Assembly (NCBI GenBank): GCA_017439965.1
Contig: JAFSID010000023.1
Location: forward strand, 1-41,384
DNA: 41,384 bases
Direction: 5' to 3'
Source of the DNA: Clostridia bacterium
GTDB taxonomy: Bacteria > Bacillota > Clostridia > Oscillospirales > SIG627
The translations under genes were made by a program, and so were the position numbers. The notes beneath the pieces are model-generated. The model ran no database searches. It was not told the DNA's origin and was given only the letters and a program-made list of their open reading frames with translations. Below are positions 25,259-33,634 of this stretch, piece by piece; positions within the stretch are counted from its first letter, which is position 1; the number at the start of each line of letters is the position of its first letter.

Positions 25259-25334
25259 TGGCTGGGATGGCTGGGATCGAACCAGCGTGATGCAAGAGTC
25301 AAAGTCTTGTGCCTTACCACTTGGCGACATCCCA
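25259..25334 (-). tRNA. tRNA-Gln (UUG)
   Basis: The reverse strand folds into a complete cloverleaf: acceptor TGGGATG/CATCCCA, D-arm CGCCAAGTGGTAAGGC, anticodon stem CAAGA/TCTTG with loop CTTTGAC (anticodon TTG, Gln), T-arm GCTGGTTCGATCCCAGC, and an encoded CCA at 25259-25261. Monocistronic, with its own promoter and terminator. In lineages without GlnRS this tRNA is charged with Glu and amidated by GatCAB. Confidence 0.95.
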
Positions 25335-25346
25335 ATATACTTGATT

Positions 25347-25375
25347 ATAATATCATAAAGAGATTTTTTTGTCAA
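25347..25375 (-). promoter_or_regulatory. Promoter of tRNA-Gln
   Basis: TTGACA (25370-25375), 17 bases, TATTAT (25347-25352), about 13 bases before the mature 5' end. Confidence 0.75.
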
Positions 25376-25428
25376 TACCAAAGATTAAATTTCCCTTTTA
25401 CCCTTTGGACTGATTTAGGATACAAATA

Positions 25429-25459
25429 ACTTCCCTCCGTCAAAATGACGGAGGGAAGT
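25429..25459 (-). terminator. Terminator of the EamA-family gene
   Basis: A perfect 13-bp stem ACTTCCCTCCGTC/GACGGAGGGAAGT with a 5-base loop, followed on the minus strand by TATTTGT. It is 39 bases beyond the transporter stop. Confidence 0.65.
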
Positions 25460-25497
25460 ATGTACACGGAACACAGCTGTTCGATAAATTATAAATT

Positions 25498-26358
25498 TTA
25501 CGCTCTTTTGGTCTTTATCAATTCTCCTATCATTGCCCCGCCAATAATACAAACTGCACCAACAATTTGTATTACTGTCATTTTCTCACCGAGTAATAGG
25601 GCGGCAAAAACAACCGCTGACAAAGGTTCCAAATAACCGCATACAGCAACTGTTTGTACGGGAAGTTTTGCAAGTGGTGAAAAATAGAGATAACAACCAA
25701 TTCCTGTGTTTAGAATACCAAGTATCAAAATCCAACCCCAAGCACTTGCAGGCACATTGATAATGAAACCTTGCTTAATTCCCGTAAATACCGCAACGGT
25801 CAAGAAACTAACCACAAGTTGTATTACAGAGTTTTCCATACCACTGATATTTTTTGACTGCTTGTTGAGTGTTACCATAAAGAAATACATCACAGCTGAC
25901 ATTGTACCGCAGAATAGACCCCAGGGATTACTGTTGCCGACTGCATTACCATTTACAAGAAAAATACCAACAAGTACGGTCGCAAAACCCAATAGTTTAG
26001 GTGCAGTCAGTTTTTCACGAAAAATAATAGGCGATAGTATCATCACAATAACAGGGCCGCAATAATAAAGGAGCGATGATAAACTCACACCTATTTGTTG
26101 ATATGCTTCGTATAGGAACATCCAACTTGTTCCCATCGCAATACCAGACAGAACAATAAAGATGGTATCCTTCTTGTAGGTCTTAATATGAAACTTACCT
26201 TTACCAAGTAAAAATAGAACAATCAGCAAAATACTGCCAATTAGTGTACGGAGAAACACGATTTCATAACTATTCAGTGGTATATGACTTGCCACTATTC
26301 CGTTAAGGCCAAACAGCAATAATGCTGATATGTATTTAATAAACGCTTTTCTATCCAT
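25498..26358 (-). CDS. EamA/DMT-superfamily transporter
   Basis: A 286-residue membrane protein with ten predicted hydrophobic segments in two EamA repeats. The first repeat has the NGIVASHIPLNSYEIVFLRTLIGS pattern. The second ends with the typical GYLEPLSAVVFAALLLGE box. It is likely an exporter of amino acids or other small metabolites; the substrate cannot be predicted. The ATG at 26358 is chosen with AAGGG upstream; ATG 26367 or TTG 26376 are possible alternatives. A weak TTGATA-17-TAAAGT promoter is at 26399-26427. Codon use is more AT-rich than the MATE gene, so recent acquisition is possible. Confidence 0.85.
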   Translation of the reverse strand: MDRKAFIKYISALLLFGLNGIVASHIPLNSYEIVFLRTLIGSILLIVLFLLGKGKFHIKTYKKDTIFIVLSGIAMGTSWMFLYEAYQQIGVSLSSLLYYCGPVIVMILSPIIFREKLTAPKLLGFATVLVGIFLVNGNAVGNSNPWGLFCGTMSAVMYFFMVTLNKQSKNISGMENSVIQLVVSFLTVAVFTGIKQGFIINVPASAWGWILILGILNTGIGCYLYFSPLAKLPVQTVAVCGYLEPLSAVVFAALLLGEKMTVIQIVGAVCIIGGAMIGELIKTKRA

Positions 26359-26398
26359 AGGGGGCATCCCTTTCAAATTCTTATTTATCGTTCAGCTT

Positions 26399-26427
26399 AC
26401 TTTATCATATTTCCCTGTTCTTATCAA
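26399..26427 (-). promoter_or_regulatory. Probable promoter of the EamA-family gene
   Basis: TTGATA (26422-26427), 17 bases, TAAAGT (26399-26404). The -10 is imperfect, so this is a moderate call. Confidence 0.4.
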
Positions 26428-26515
26428 TACTTGGTGAAATTGCAGGAGTTTAAAAGCGTCAGTCCAAAAGTAAAAAGGGAGGATTAAATTTCAATGCCTC
26501 AAGAGGCTCAAGCCG

Positions 26516-27895
26516 TCATACGACGGCTTGATTCTTTTCCTTTAATTCATTTTTCTTGATTCGGTGAAGCTCGATAAAGTAATAGGCAATAAACGATGCT
26601 CCGTATATAGCCATTTCGATAGACTGAACGAGTATTCGTCCGACCGCGCCTGCCTGCATAAGAGATACTGCAACGTAGGTTGCGGGAATCTTGAACGCCC
26701 AAAGACAGATAATAATCGTAAGAGCAGGCTGACGAACGTTTCCGTAGCCTCGGATACCTGCCGACAAGACGTTTCCGAATGCCCACACGAACGGCATTGT
26801 AAAGACGTAAACTCTGTAAACCCTGAGTATGATTTCGATAATATCCGCCTCCTTTGTGTAAAGCAGAACGAATTTATCAATAAACGTAAGCGATATAAAG
26901 CTGAAGCCCAAATGTATTGCGGTGGCAACAAGGGTTATGGTCATTGAAAGCTTAAGTGCGTGAGCATTATCCCCTGCCCCCTTATATCTGCCCGAAACTA
27001 TCTGAGCAACGAGTGCGAGAGCGTTTGGAAGAATGGTGAGCATAGACTGCATTGAAACGGCGAGTGTATAGCCCGTAACCTGCATATCGCCCATATCGGC
27101 AAGAATCTTACCGAGAAGCATTCCTCCAAGGCTTGAAAAAAAGGTCTCGGCGCACATAACGATACCGTATTTAAAGATATCCTTCGAAGCCGTCTTGTCG
27201 ATAAAGTGCTTGAAATCAAGCATACATCCGTTAAACACGCCCGTTTTCTTAACGATTACCGTGCAGACGACGGCTGAATAAAGCTGAGAGATAAGACTTG
27301 CAACGCAAAGACCCAAAATGCCCATATCGAAAACGAGCATAAAGAGTGCCTTGAAGCCGAGGTTGACGATAGCGACCGACATTGATATCAAAAACGCGCC
27401 CGTCGTATTAAGGCTTGAGCGCATAATACCGATACAGTTGGTCTGATAAAAGGATATCGGGAAGCCTATTGCTACAAACACGGTATAAATACGCCCGAGC
27501 TTAAAAAATTCTTCGGACATATTCGGATATACGGCGCGTAAAAGAGGCTGACCGAACAGTATTGCGGAGGCGGTTACAAGCAAAGCAATTGAAATTCCGA
27601 GATGCATTGAGGTGGTAAAAAGCTTTCTTGCCTTCTCGGTATCACCGCCACCCATAGCGTGACTCATAAGTATGGCACAGCCCGAGGCAATACATCCGTA
27701 AAGCGCACCGGGTAAGCCGATTACCGACGAAACAAGCGTGGTAACGTTGATAATATTGGTATCAATATTAGACGATACCATATTTGAGATCATAGCAAGA
27801 AATACAGACGCAAATTGCTCAGCGAAAATGGGTATCAAAAGTGTGATGACGAGAAAATAATCGGGATTTAAAACACGTTTTCCACGAGTATCCAT
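26516..27895 (-). CDS. MATE-family efflux transporter
   Basis: A 459-residue membrane protein with about twelve hydrophobic segments in two homologous halves, the MATE pattern. It should use a Na+ or H+ gradient to export cationic compounds or drugs. Near the start of the first half, VTTLVSSVIGLPGALYGCIASG and AILMSHAMGGGD match the usual MATE region around helix 2. The start at 27895 has GAGGTG just upstream. A hairpin CAAGCCGTC/GACGGCTTG straddles the stop codon but lacks a U-run. The gene has its own promoter at 27942-27970. Confidence 0.9.
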   Translation of the reverse strand: MDTRGKRVLNPDYFLVITLLIPIFAEQFASVFLAMISNMVSSNIDTNIINVTTLVSSVIGLPGALYGCIASGCAILMSHAMGGGDTEKARKLFTTSMHLGISIALLVTASAILFGQPLLRAVYPNMSEEFFKLGRIYTVFVAIGFPISFYQTNCIGIMRSSLNTTGAFLISMSVAIVNLGFKALFMLVFDMGILGLCVASLISQLYSAVVCTVIVKKTGVFNGCMLDFKHFIDKTASKDIFKYGIVMCAETFFSSLGGMLLGKILADMGDMQVTGYTLAVSMQSMLTILPNALALVAQIVSGRYKGAGDNAHALKLSMTITLVATAIHLGFSFISLTFIDKFVLLYTKEADIIEIILRVYRVYVFTMPFVWAFGNVLSAGIRGYGNVRQPALTIIICLWAFKIPATYVAVSLMQAGAVGRILVQSIEMAIYGASFIAYYFIELHRIKKNELKEKNQAVV

Positions 27896-27941
27896 AAAGC
27901 ACCTCGACGCAATGGTCAATATTGTTTTTCTCTTTGTCTTG

Positions 27942-27970
27942 AATATACCCTAAACGCGCAAATTTGTCAA
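27942..27970 (-). promoter_or_regulatory. Promoter of the MATE gene
   Basis: TTGACA (27965-27970), 17 bases, TATATT (27942-27947). Confidence 0.7.
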
Positions 27971-28084
27971 TGGGTTTAAAGAAATTTATCGCAAAAAAGT
28001 GACTGTTCTCACCTATCTTAATCTATACATACACCCAAGCAAAGAAAACGGCAAGGTCGTATTAAATGCAATTACTCAATATAC

Positions 28085-28111
28085 AAAAAATGACGGGCAA
28101 AAAGCCCGTCA
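28085..28111 (-). terminator. Terminator after the phosphofructokinase gene
   Basis: An 8-bp stem TGACGGGC/GCCCGTCA with a TTTTT loop and a following T-run on the minus strand, directly after the stop at 28115. It closes the GNAT-deoR-methyltransferase-hslO-pfp unit. Confidence 0.85.
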
Positions 28112-28114
28112 GAT

Positions 28115-29341
28115 TTATCTTTTGATAATAAAATGCACAGGAAGTCCGTTCTTGAATTCGGGAGATACCTCGCCCTGAACGAGAGGCATAATCCACTCAA
28201 GACATTCGTCGGTAACGTTGTTCTTCTCGGGAGTGATAAATTCGAGAGGAACGCTTCTCACGGCGTTTGCAACCTTGTCAAGATCAGCCTCGGCGCATTT
28301 ACAAACGTAAGGCTTTGTGGATACTCTCTCAAATGCAGCCATAGAGCCCGTTTTACCCGAAAGGGCAAGCTCAACCGCATATTTACCGACCGCAACGGAC
28401 TCGTCGATATCGGTCTTTGAGGAAAGGTGTGACGCGCATCTCTGAAGAATGTTGATCTCAACTGAACGCACCTTACAGCCTATTCTTTCACGAACTATCT
28501 CCTCAAGCGTTTTACCCGTACCCGAAAGGTACTTATGACCGAAGGCATCCGTCTTTCCCGACTGAGAGGACTCACCGACGTAAACGCCGTTTTCATCCCT
28601 TACGCCCTCGGAAACCGCGACGACGATATTGTGTTTGGTCTTGAGAGCCTCCTTGACGTCGCTTATAAATGCGTCAACCGAGAAGGCGACCTCGGGCAAA
28701 TAAACGAAATCGGGAGCGGTGCCGTCGGTAAGACGTGCAAGAGCCGAGCAAGCGGTAAGCCAGCCTGCGTCTCTTCCCATTATTTCAATGATGGTTACCG
28801 CATCGGTGGTGTAAACCTCGGTATCACGAATCATTTCCGCACAAGAGGTTGCAAGATACTTTGCGGCAGAGCCGAAGCCCGGAGTATGGTCGGTAAGAGA
28901 AAGGTCGTTGTCAATGGTCTTGGGAACACCGATAAAGCGGATATCGGAGTTTATTCTCTTAGCCCACACAGAGAGCTTATGAACGGTATCCATAGAATCG
29001 TTACCGCCGATATAGAAGAAATACTTGATTTCGTGCTTATCAAAAATTTCAAAAAGCTTCGTATAGGTTTCCGCTCCCTCGTCATCGGGCTTGGGAAGCT
29101 TCTTTCGGCAGGAGCCGAGCGCGGAGGCGGGAGTTAATTCAAGACTGCGGTGTGCATTCTCGTCGGGAACAACGTCAAAGAGTGAGCAGAAATGCTCGTC
29201 AAAAATCCCCTGAATACCGTAAAACGAACCGAAAAGCGTGTCAATTTTTCCACTTTCACGGCAAGCACGGATCACACCCGAAAGTGATGCGTTAATAGCG
29301 GCGGTCGGTCCTCCCGACTGACCTACAATAGCGTTAATCAT
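28115..29341 (-). CDS. pfp: Pyrophosphate-type 6-phosphofructokinase
   Basis: A 408-residue phosphofructokinase that converts fructose 6-phosphate to the 1,6-bisphosphate. The nucleotide/PPi site reads GGNDSMD where ATP enzymes have GGDGS. The catalytic motif reads PKTIDND with the Lys typical of PPi-dependent enzymes in place of Gly in ATP-PFK. EIMGRDAGW is the usual fructose 6-phosphate loop. The length fits the ~400-residue clade. The Lys favours PPi as phosphoryl donor, which would make the step reversible and save ATP. The Asn replaces the Asp of classical PPi-PFK; I believe this is normal for this clade, but it should be checked. Last gene of its operon. Confidence 0.88.
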   Translation of the reverse strand: MINAIVGQSGGPTAAINASLSGVIRACRESGKIDTLFGSFYGIQGIFDEHFCSLFDVVPDENAHRSLELTPASALGSCRKKLPKPDDEGAETYTKLFEIFDKHEIKYFFYIGGNDSMDTVHKLSVWAKRINSDIRFIGVPKTIDNDLSLTDHTPGFGSAAKYLATSCAEMIRDTEVYTTDAVTIIEIMGRDAGWLTACSALARLTDGTAPDFVYLPEVAFSVDAFISDVKEALKTKHNIVVAVSEGVRDENGVYVGESSQSGKTDAFGHKYLSGTGKTLEEIVRERIGCKVRSVEINILQRCASHLSSKTDIDESVAVGKYAVELALSGKTGSMAAFERVSTKPYVCKCAEADLDKVANAVRSVPLEFITPEKNNVTDECLEWIMPLVQGEVSPEFKNGLPVHFIIKR

Positions 29342-29355
29342 ATCGTTTCCCCTTT

Positions 29356-30240
29356 TCAGTGAGTTGTTTTTTGTCTGAGCTTTTTAAGCTCTTCGACGGA
29401 AAAGGTATAGGTATTTCCGCAGAATACGCACTGCGTTTCAATAGTCTTTCCCTCTTCTATCATAGCATCTATCTCTTTGTTACCGAGGCTTATGATTCCT
29501 CTTGCATAGCTCTCCTTTGAGCAATTACAACGGAACTCGGTATTTATCGTATCAAACTTTTCAAACTCAATCCCGTTAAAAAGAATGCTTGCGAAATCGT
29601 CTGCGGTCTTTCCCTCTCTCATAAGAGCCGTCACCGAGGTAAAGCCCTGAACGTTACGCTCGATAGCGTCAACCGTCTCCTCCCACGTACCCGGAAGAAG
29701 CTGAATTAAAAATCCGCCCGAGCATATACAGTTGGCTTCCCTTCCGACAAGGACACCAAGAGCGCAAACGGAGGGAGTCTGCTCACTCTGAGCAAAGTAC
29801 TCGGTCACGTCCTCGGCAATCTCGCCGCTTACAAGCTCACACATTCCGACGTATGGCTCACGCCCTCCTACGTCACGCATAATGTAAAGCGTACCTCGAC
29901 CTACTGCACCGCCGACGTCAAGCTTACCGTCGGGACGGCTTGGAAGGTCGGCAAGAGGATTATCAACGTATCCTCGCACGTTTCCCTCGTAATCGGAAAC
30001 GCAGACGATTGCACCGAGCACACCGTCACCCTTGATGCGAAGAGTGAGCGAGTCGGTAGGATTTTTCATAAGAGAGCCCATAATAGACGTTGCGGTCAAG
30101 GCTCTTCCGAGCGCAGCGGAGGCTGTCGGAGAGGTACCGTGAATATCCATAGCCTTCTGCGTTATGACAGTTGTATCGGCAAATATAAGACGTGCCGAGC
30201 CGTCAGAGGTTATATAACGATGGATCTGTGATGTTATCAT
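29356..30240 (-). CDS. hslO: Redox-regulated chaperone Hsp33
   Basis: A 294-residue holdase chaperone switched on by oxidation. The N-terminal core starts with QIHRYITSDGSARLIFADTT. The C-terminal zinc switch has the four cysteines as CNC (FRCNCSKE, about 240) and CxxC (CVFCG, about 271). The length is normal. The ATG overlaps the stop of the upstream methyltransferase by four bases (ATGA), and the stop lies 14 bases before pfp. Confidence 0.93.
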   Translation of the reverse strand: MITSQIHRYITSDGSARLIFADTTVITQKAMDIHGTSPTASAALGRALTATSIMGSLMKNPTDSLTLRIKGDGVLGAIVCVSDYEGNVRGYVDNPLADLPSRPDGKLDVGGAVGRGTLYIMRDVGGREPYVGMCELVSGEIAEDVTEYFAQSEQTPSVCALGVLVGREANCICSGGFLIQLLPGTWEETVDAIERNVQGFTSVTALMREGKTADDFASILFNGIEFEKFDTINTEFRCNCSKESYARGIISLGNKEIDAMIEEGKTIETQCVFCGNTYTFSVEELKKLRQKTTH

Positions 30241-30974
30241 TGTTTCTTCCTTGCAATAAAATAATATCTTTCGGTATCCTCATCAACCGAGGCACCGTCA
30301 AAGTCGGCGGTAATGCTTACAAGCTCAAAGCCCGCCTTATCAAGACATTCCGTAATATCGGAAAGCTTGTAGGAGCGTTCGCACTGCTCCTCGTAATAAC
30401 GGTCATACGCACCGTTATTCTCAACGAAAATGTTAATGTAAAACTTGCATCTGCGACTTCTGGTATTATATTCATTCTCCCATACGCAGAAGATTCCGTC
30501 CTCTTCAATGACGAAGGTATTATCCGCGTATAGCTTTTCAAACTTTGCGGGAGCGTTCATATCAAAGATAAACAATCCATTATTGTCAAGTGCCGTATAC
30601 ACACGGCAAAAGGCTGACAGAAGCTTATCCTTTGAAAGCAGATAGTTAAGACAGTCAAAGCAGGAAACAACCGCATCGTACAAATGAGAGACCGAAAACG
30701 AGGTCATATCCTGACAGGTAAAGAATATATCTGAGCGATTTTTTTCCGCCTTCTGACTTGCCTCAGCAAGCATTTCCGAGGAATAGTCAAGACCCGTTAT
30801 CATATATCCTTTTTTTGAAAGAGCGATTGATATCTCCCCCGTACCGCAGCCGAGGTCAAGCACGCTTGCGCCCTTCGGTATATTTTCCGAAAGCCACTCA
30901 GCGTAAGCCTTGTAATCAGCCTCTCCGTTGAGTCTGTCGTAAAATTCAGGCAATACCGTATACTGTTCAAACAC
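30237..30974 (-). CDS. Class I SAM-dependent methyltransferase
   Basis: A 245-residue methyltransferase of the Rossmann type. Motif I reads VLDLGCGTGEIS (about 39-50), followed by the acidic GLDYSSEML, the VVSCFDCLNYL post-motif and FIFDMNAP. The substrate is unknown; the family usually methylates small molecules. It starts with GTG, which shares its G with the TAG stop of the deoR-type gene, and its stop overlaps the Hsp33 start, so translation is coupled along the operon. Confidence 0.85.
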   Translation of the reverse strand: MFEQYTVLPEFYDRLNGEADYKAYAEWLSENIPKGASVLDLGCGTGEISIALSKKGYMITGLDYSSEMLAEASQKAEKNRSDIFFTCQDMTSFSVSHLYDAVVSCFDCLNYLLSKDKLLSAFCRVYTALDNNGLFIFDMNAPAKFEKLYADNTFVIEEDGIFCVWENEYNTRSRRCKFYINIFVENNGAYDRYYEEQCERSYKLSDITECLDKAGFELVSITADFDGASVDEDTERYYFIARKKQ

Positions 30975-31753
30975 TATGATATCACCTCGTCGGCAATTAT
31001 TACCTCAACGCCTGCCGCGATTGCAAGCTCCATAACCCTTTCGGGCGGACGTGAATCGCAAATTATGGTGGAAACGTCCTCGAGATTCGCAAAGGTGTAC
31101 GGCATAGACTTATTGAACTTTGACGAATCAAGAAGGACTACGACCTTTTGGGATTTTTTCACAACGTGACGCTTGACGTCGCACTCAGACCAGTTTCCCG
31201 TCGTAAAGCCGTTGAACTCCGAAAAGCCCGTCGGTGCGATAAATGACACGTCGAAATCGCAGGAATCAATATACTTGTTAGCCTGAGTACCCGAAAGTGA
31301 AAGGTCAGTACGATTAAGAGTTCCGCCGATAATATTTATAACGACATCCTGATGTTTTAGAAGCTCAAAGGCAACGTGAGGACAGTTTGTCGTAATATTC
31401 AGTCGCTTTTCGGGAAGTGCCGAAGCAAGTGCCATCACTGTCGTTCCTGCGTCAAAAAATATTTTTTTACCCGCTGTAATATAGTTAAGAGCAACCACGG
31501 CAATCTTACGCTTTGCCATAATATTCTCACTGCGACGCTTATCAAAGGTATCGTCCATACTCGTCATCATAAACTTGACGCTTCTTGCACCGCCTCTGAC
31601 CTTAACTACCTCACCCTTGTTCTGAAAGTAATCAACGTCACGGCGTATAGTCATAGACGAAAGCTCGGGAAAGCGAGCCTCAAGCTCCTTATAGGAGGTG
31701 AAGGGCTGTGAATTAAATATTGCTCTTATCGTTTCTCTTCTTTGTTTATACAT
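30974..31753 (-). CDS. DeoR-family transcriptional regulator
   Basis: A 259-residue regulator. The N-terminal winged helix-turn-helix (RRETIRAIF...SSMTIRRDVDYFQNKGEVVKVRGGA) is typical of DeoR. The C-terminal sugar-phosphate sensing domain starts near residue 75 and contains FFDAGTTVMALASALP. DeoR proteins usually respond to phosphorylated sugars. Its place in an operon that ends in phosphofructokinase suggests fructose-phosphate-linked control, which is an inference. It ends with TAG, which demonstrates that amber is a normal stop in this genome. Confidence 0.9.
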   Translation of the reverse strand: MYKQRRETIRAIFNSQPFTSYKELEARFPELSSMTIRRDVDYFQNKGEVVKVRGGARSVKFMMTSMDDTFDKRRSENIMAKRKIAVVALNYITAGKKIFFDAGTTVMALASALPEKRLNITTNCPHVAFELLKHQDVVINIIGGTLNRTDLSLSGTQANKYIDSCDFDVSFIAPTGFSEFNGFTTGNWSECDVKRHVVKKSQKVVVLLDSSKFNKSMPYTFANLEDVSTIICDSRPPERVMELAIAAGVEVIIADEVIS

Positions 31754-31767
31754 TTTCTGTCTCCTGA

Positions 31768-32235
31768 TTACTTAACACCGATAGGCGCCTTTTTCATAGG
31801 CGTATACGTGACTCCGTTTTCACACCGTCTTTTACCCGTTGCGACAAAACCGTAATGCTCGTAAATCGGCACGGCAAAATCTGTCGAATTAACGGTTATC
31901 GGCTTTTCAGGGTCAACCGTTTTCAAGAATCTGCCAAACAATACACGACCGACTCCGCGACCGACGTATCTCTCGTCCGCAAAATAGAGCAGCACGTGGT
32001 TTTTGCCTTTTCTTGCAATTACTCCGCAAAGCTTATCTCCGTCAAAGCATCCGTAAACGACAATGCTCTTATCATATGTATTCATAGAAAGCGAAAGCGC
32101 AGAAGTAACGTCGCGAAAGAACTCTACACCCTCCATAGTGTAGGTTGGCAAAACGTATCTGTAAAAAGACCTGAACATCAGCTTGGAGGCTTCTTCGAAA
32201 TCCTCATCCCTAAGTATGCGCGTGGTGTATCTCAT
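31768..32235 (-). CDS. GNAT-family N-acetyltransferase
   Basis: A 155-residue acetyltransferase. The acetyl-CoA pyrophosphate loop is RYVGRGVGRVLF (about 90-101), preceded by the usual beta-4 strand HVLLYFAD and followed by the IYEHYGFVATGKRR segment common in GNAT proteins. The acceptor is unknown. First gene of the five-gene operon, with its promoter just upstream. Confidence 0.85.
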   Translation of the reverse strand: MRYTTRILRDEDFEEASKLMFRSFYRYVLPTYTMEGVEFFRDVTSALSLSMNTYDKSIVVYGCFDGDKLCGVIARKGKNHVLLYFADERYVGRGVGRVLFGRFLKTVDPEKPITVNSTDFAVPIYEHYGFVATGKRRCENGVTYTPMKKAPIGVK

Positions 32236-32266
32236 AGACCGTCCTTTAAAATGTTATTCTTTTTAT

Positions 32267-32295
32267 ATTTTAACACATATTTAATATATTTTCCA
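32267..32295 (-). promoter_or_regulatory. Promoter of the GNAT-to-pfp operon
   Basis: TGGAAA (32290-32295), 17 bases, TAAAAT (32267-32272), about 30 bases before the GNAT ATG. The -35 is imperfect. Confidence 0.5.
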
Positions 32296-32318
32296 TAGTT
32301 TTGTGGAAAAAAATAAAA

Positions 32319-32343
32319 AAAGTCTGCAAAAATCACAGACTTT
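32319..32343 (-). terminator. Terminator overlapping the end of the VanZ-like gene
   Basis: An 8-bp stem AAAGTCTG/CAGACTTT followed by a long T-run on the minus strand. The VanZ-like stop codon lies inside the hairpin. It separates the riboflavin transporter unit from the GNAT promoter. Confidence 0.8.
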
Positions 32344-32803
32344 TTTTGTGTTTCAAGCGTTTTATTAAGAGTACAAACAAAAAATACAGCAAATGGGCTA
32401 CGATAACGGCGGAAAAATCAAGCCATACGTCAGCTACCGACGATTCTCTGCCCTTAACAAATAGCTGAAGTGTTTCATCCGTCAATGCAATTACAAGCCC
32501 GACAAACGAGGTGTAGAACGGATACCCCTTACCCGACAGATTCCACACCGTCGGAAAAAGCGAAAGCAGTGCACCCAGTACGAAAAATTCTATAAAGTGT
32601 GCGGCTTTTCTTATAAGGTGATGAGATATCTCAAGGTTGCCGTTATGTTGTTTTATAAATCCGTCAACAGAGGCAAGTACGTCCTGGCTCTTTTCACTCG
32701 AACGTACAGCCGAGGTCAAAGAGTTTGAAAATATGTAAGCACACCAAAGCACCAGTACGGTCACCCATAGAATACGGAAAACGGTTGCTTTATTTACTCT
32801 CAT
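32333..32803 (-). CDS. VanZ-like membrane protein
   Basis: A 156-residue membrane protein with about four hydrophobic segments. It carries the VanZ-family signature RKAAHFIEFFVLGALL and ALTDETLQLFVKGRESSVADVWLDFSA. VanZ itself raises teicoplanin resistance by an unknown route; chromosomal relatives without a van cluster, like this one, have no established role. The start overlaps the stop of the upstream transporter gene (ATGA), so the two are co-translated. Confidence 0.85.
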   Translation of the reverse strand: MRVNKATVFRILWVTVLVLWCAYIFSNSLTSAVRSSEKSQDVLASVDGFIKQHNGNLEISHHLIRKAAHFIEFFVLGALLSLFPTVWNLSGKGYPFYTSFVGLVIALTDETLQLFVKGRESSVADVWLDFSAVIVAHLLYFLFVLLIKRLKHKKSL

Positions 32804-33390
32804 TTGATTTTACCGCTTTGAATGATGGGTGAAACCCTCTTGTATATAAGAAACGTGAGAACAGTATTCAAGAAGCCCTTGAAAAACGTAAAAGGCACAT
32901 TAAATATCAGAATAACGTCGGATACCGAATCGACAGATGGAATAATTGCCGAGGACATACCGATAATTACGTTTATCGGCATAACCTTTTCATAAAAGGG
33001 ATAAACGAGATAGGTGTTAGTAAAATAAGAAACGAAGGTTGCTGCAAGAAGTCCGCAGACGGCACCGATATATGCAAATTTTTTGTTTCTGTTTTTCTTG
33101 TATATCAGCCCCGCAACAAACACAAAGGTTGCGGAAAGCAAAAAATTGGACAGCTCACCTACTCCGCCCGTAGTTGTAAACGTAACGTTGATAAGATTCT
33201 TTATAAGAGAAACGACAACGCCGTACAGCGGTCCGAGTGAAAACGACGCAAGTAATGCGGGAAGGTCGGAAAAATCAATTTTCAAATAACTCGGTACAAT
33301 AGGGATATTAAAGCTTAAAAACATCAGCACCGACGACAGTGCGGCAAAAAGTGCTACTACGGTTATCTTGCGAATGCTATCTCTTTTCAT
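32800..33390 (-). CDS. ribU: ECF transporter substrate-binding subunit, riboflavin (RibU-like)
   Basis: A 196-residue ECF-type S component with about six hydrophobic helices (start MKRDSIRKITVVALFAALSSVL). The LKIDFSDLPALLASFSLGPLYG segment is typical of RibU. S components bind riboflavin and work with the shared EcfA/EcfT module encoded elsewhere. GGAGG five bases before the ATG at 33390 rejects the longer frame, which runs into the riboswitch. Placement behind an FMN riboswitch makes riboflavin the likely substrate. Confidence 0.88.
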   Translation of the reverse strand: MKRDSIRKITVVALFAALSSVLMFLSFNIPIVPSYLKIDFSDLPALLASFSLGPLYGVVVSLIKNLINVTFTTTGGVGELSNFLLSATFVFVAGLIYKKNRNKKFAYIGAVCGLLAATFVSYFTNTYLVYPFYEKVMPINVIIGMSSAIIPSVDSVSDVILIFNVPFTFFKGFLNTVLTFLIYKRVSPIIQSGKIK

Positions 33391-33410
33391 TAGGTCCTCC
33401 AGACCCGAGG

Positions 33411-33520
33411 CTGTGTTTCTTTCATCCGGACTATACCGTCGGTATCGGAATTTCACCGATTCAGGCATACGCCTCGCGGACTTTACCGCCGGTGGAGAAT
33501 TTCACTCCGCCCCGAAACTT
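33411..33520 (-). promoter_or_regulatory. FMN riboswitch
   Basis: The RFN element is complete on the minus strand: GGGGCGGAGTGAAATTC near 33513, CACCGGCGGTAAAGTCCGCGAG, then ATCGGTGAAATTCCGATACCGACGG and AGTCCGGATGAAAGA near 33417. After the aptamer, CCTC (33406-33409 region) can pair with the GAGG of the ribU Shine-Dalgarno and no T-run follows, so control is likely on translation: FMN binding should close the ribosome site. Confidence 0.93.
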
Positions 33521-33532
33521 TTTTACGCTATT

Positions 33533-33561
33533 ATTATATTGATTTGGCGTCCTATTGTCAA
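33533..33561 (-). promoter_or_regulatory. Promoter of the FMN riboswitch unit
   Basis: Perfect TTGACA (33556-33561), 17 bases, perfect TATAAT (33533-33538). Confidence 0.85.
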
Positions 33562-33571
33562 TAGAAAAAAC

Positions 33572-33608
33572 AAAAAAGCCTATCCCGAATTACTTCAAGA
33601 AAGGCTTA
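33572..33608 (-). terminator. Terminator after the small membrane protein gene
   Basis: Arms AAGCCT and AGGCTT on the minus strand enclose about 20 bases and are followed by TTTTTGTTTTTT. It separates the surface-anchoring operon from the FMN riboswitch promoter. Confidence 0.55.
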
Positions 33609-33634
33609 TTTGTTCGCAAAATCATTTTTGCACT

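Noticed and set aside
25259..25334. tRNA-Gln as attachment site of an integrated element
   Set aside because: No repeat of its 3' end was found in the island to its left, and no integrase is visible. The 29-bp repeats have a T-arm-like core but do not match this tRNA.
26501..26530. Terminator at the end of the MATE gene
   Set aside because: The hairpin CAAGCCGTC/GACGGCTTG is strong and straddles the stop codon, but no T-run follows in the direction of transcription.
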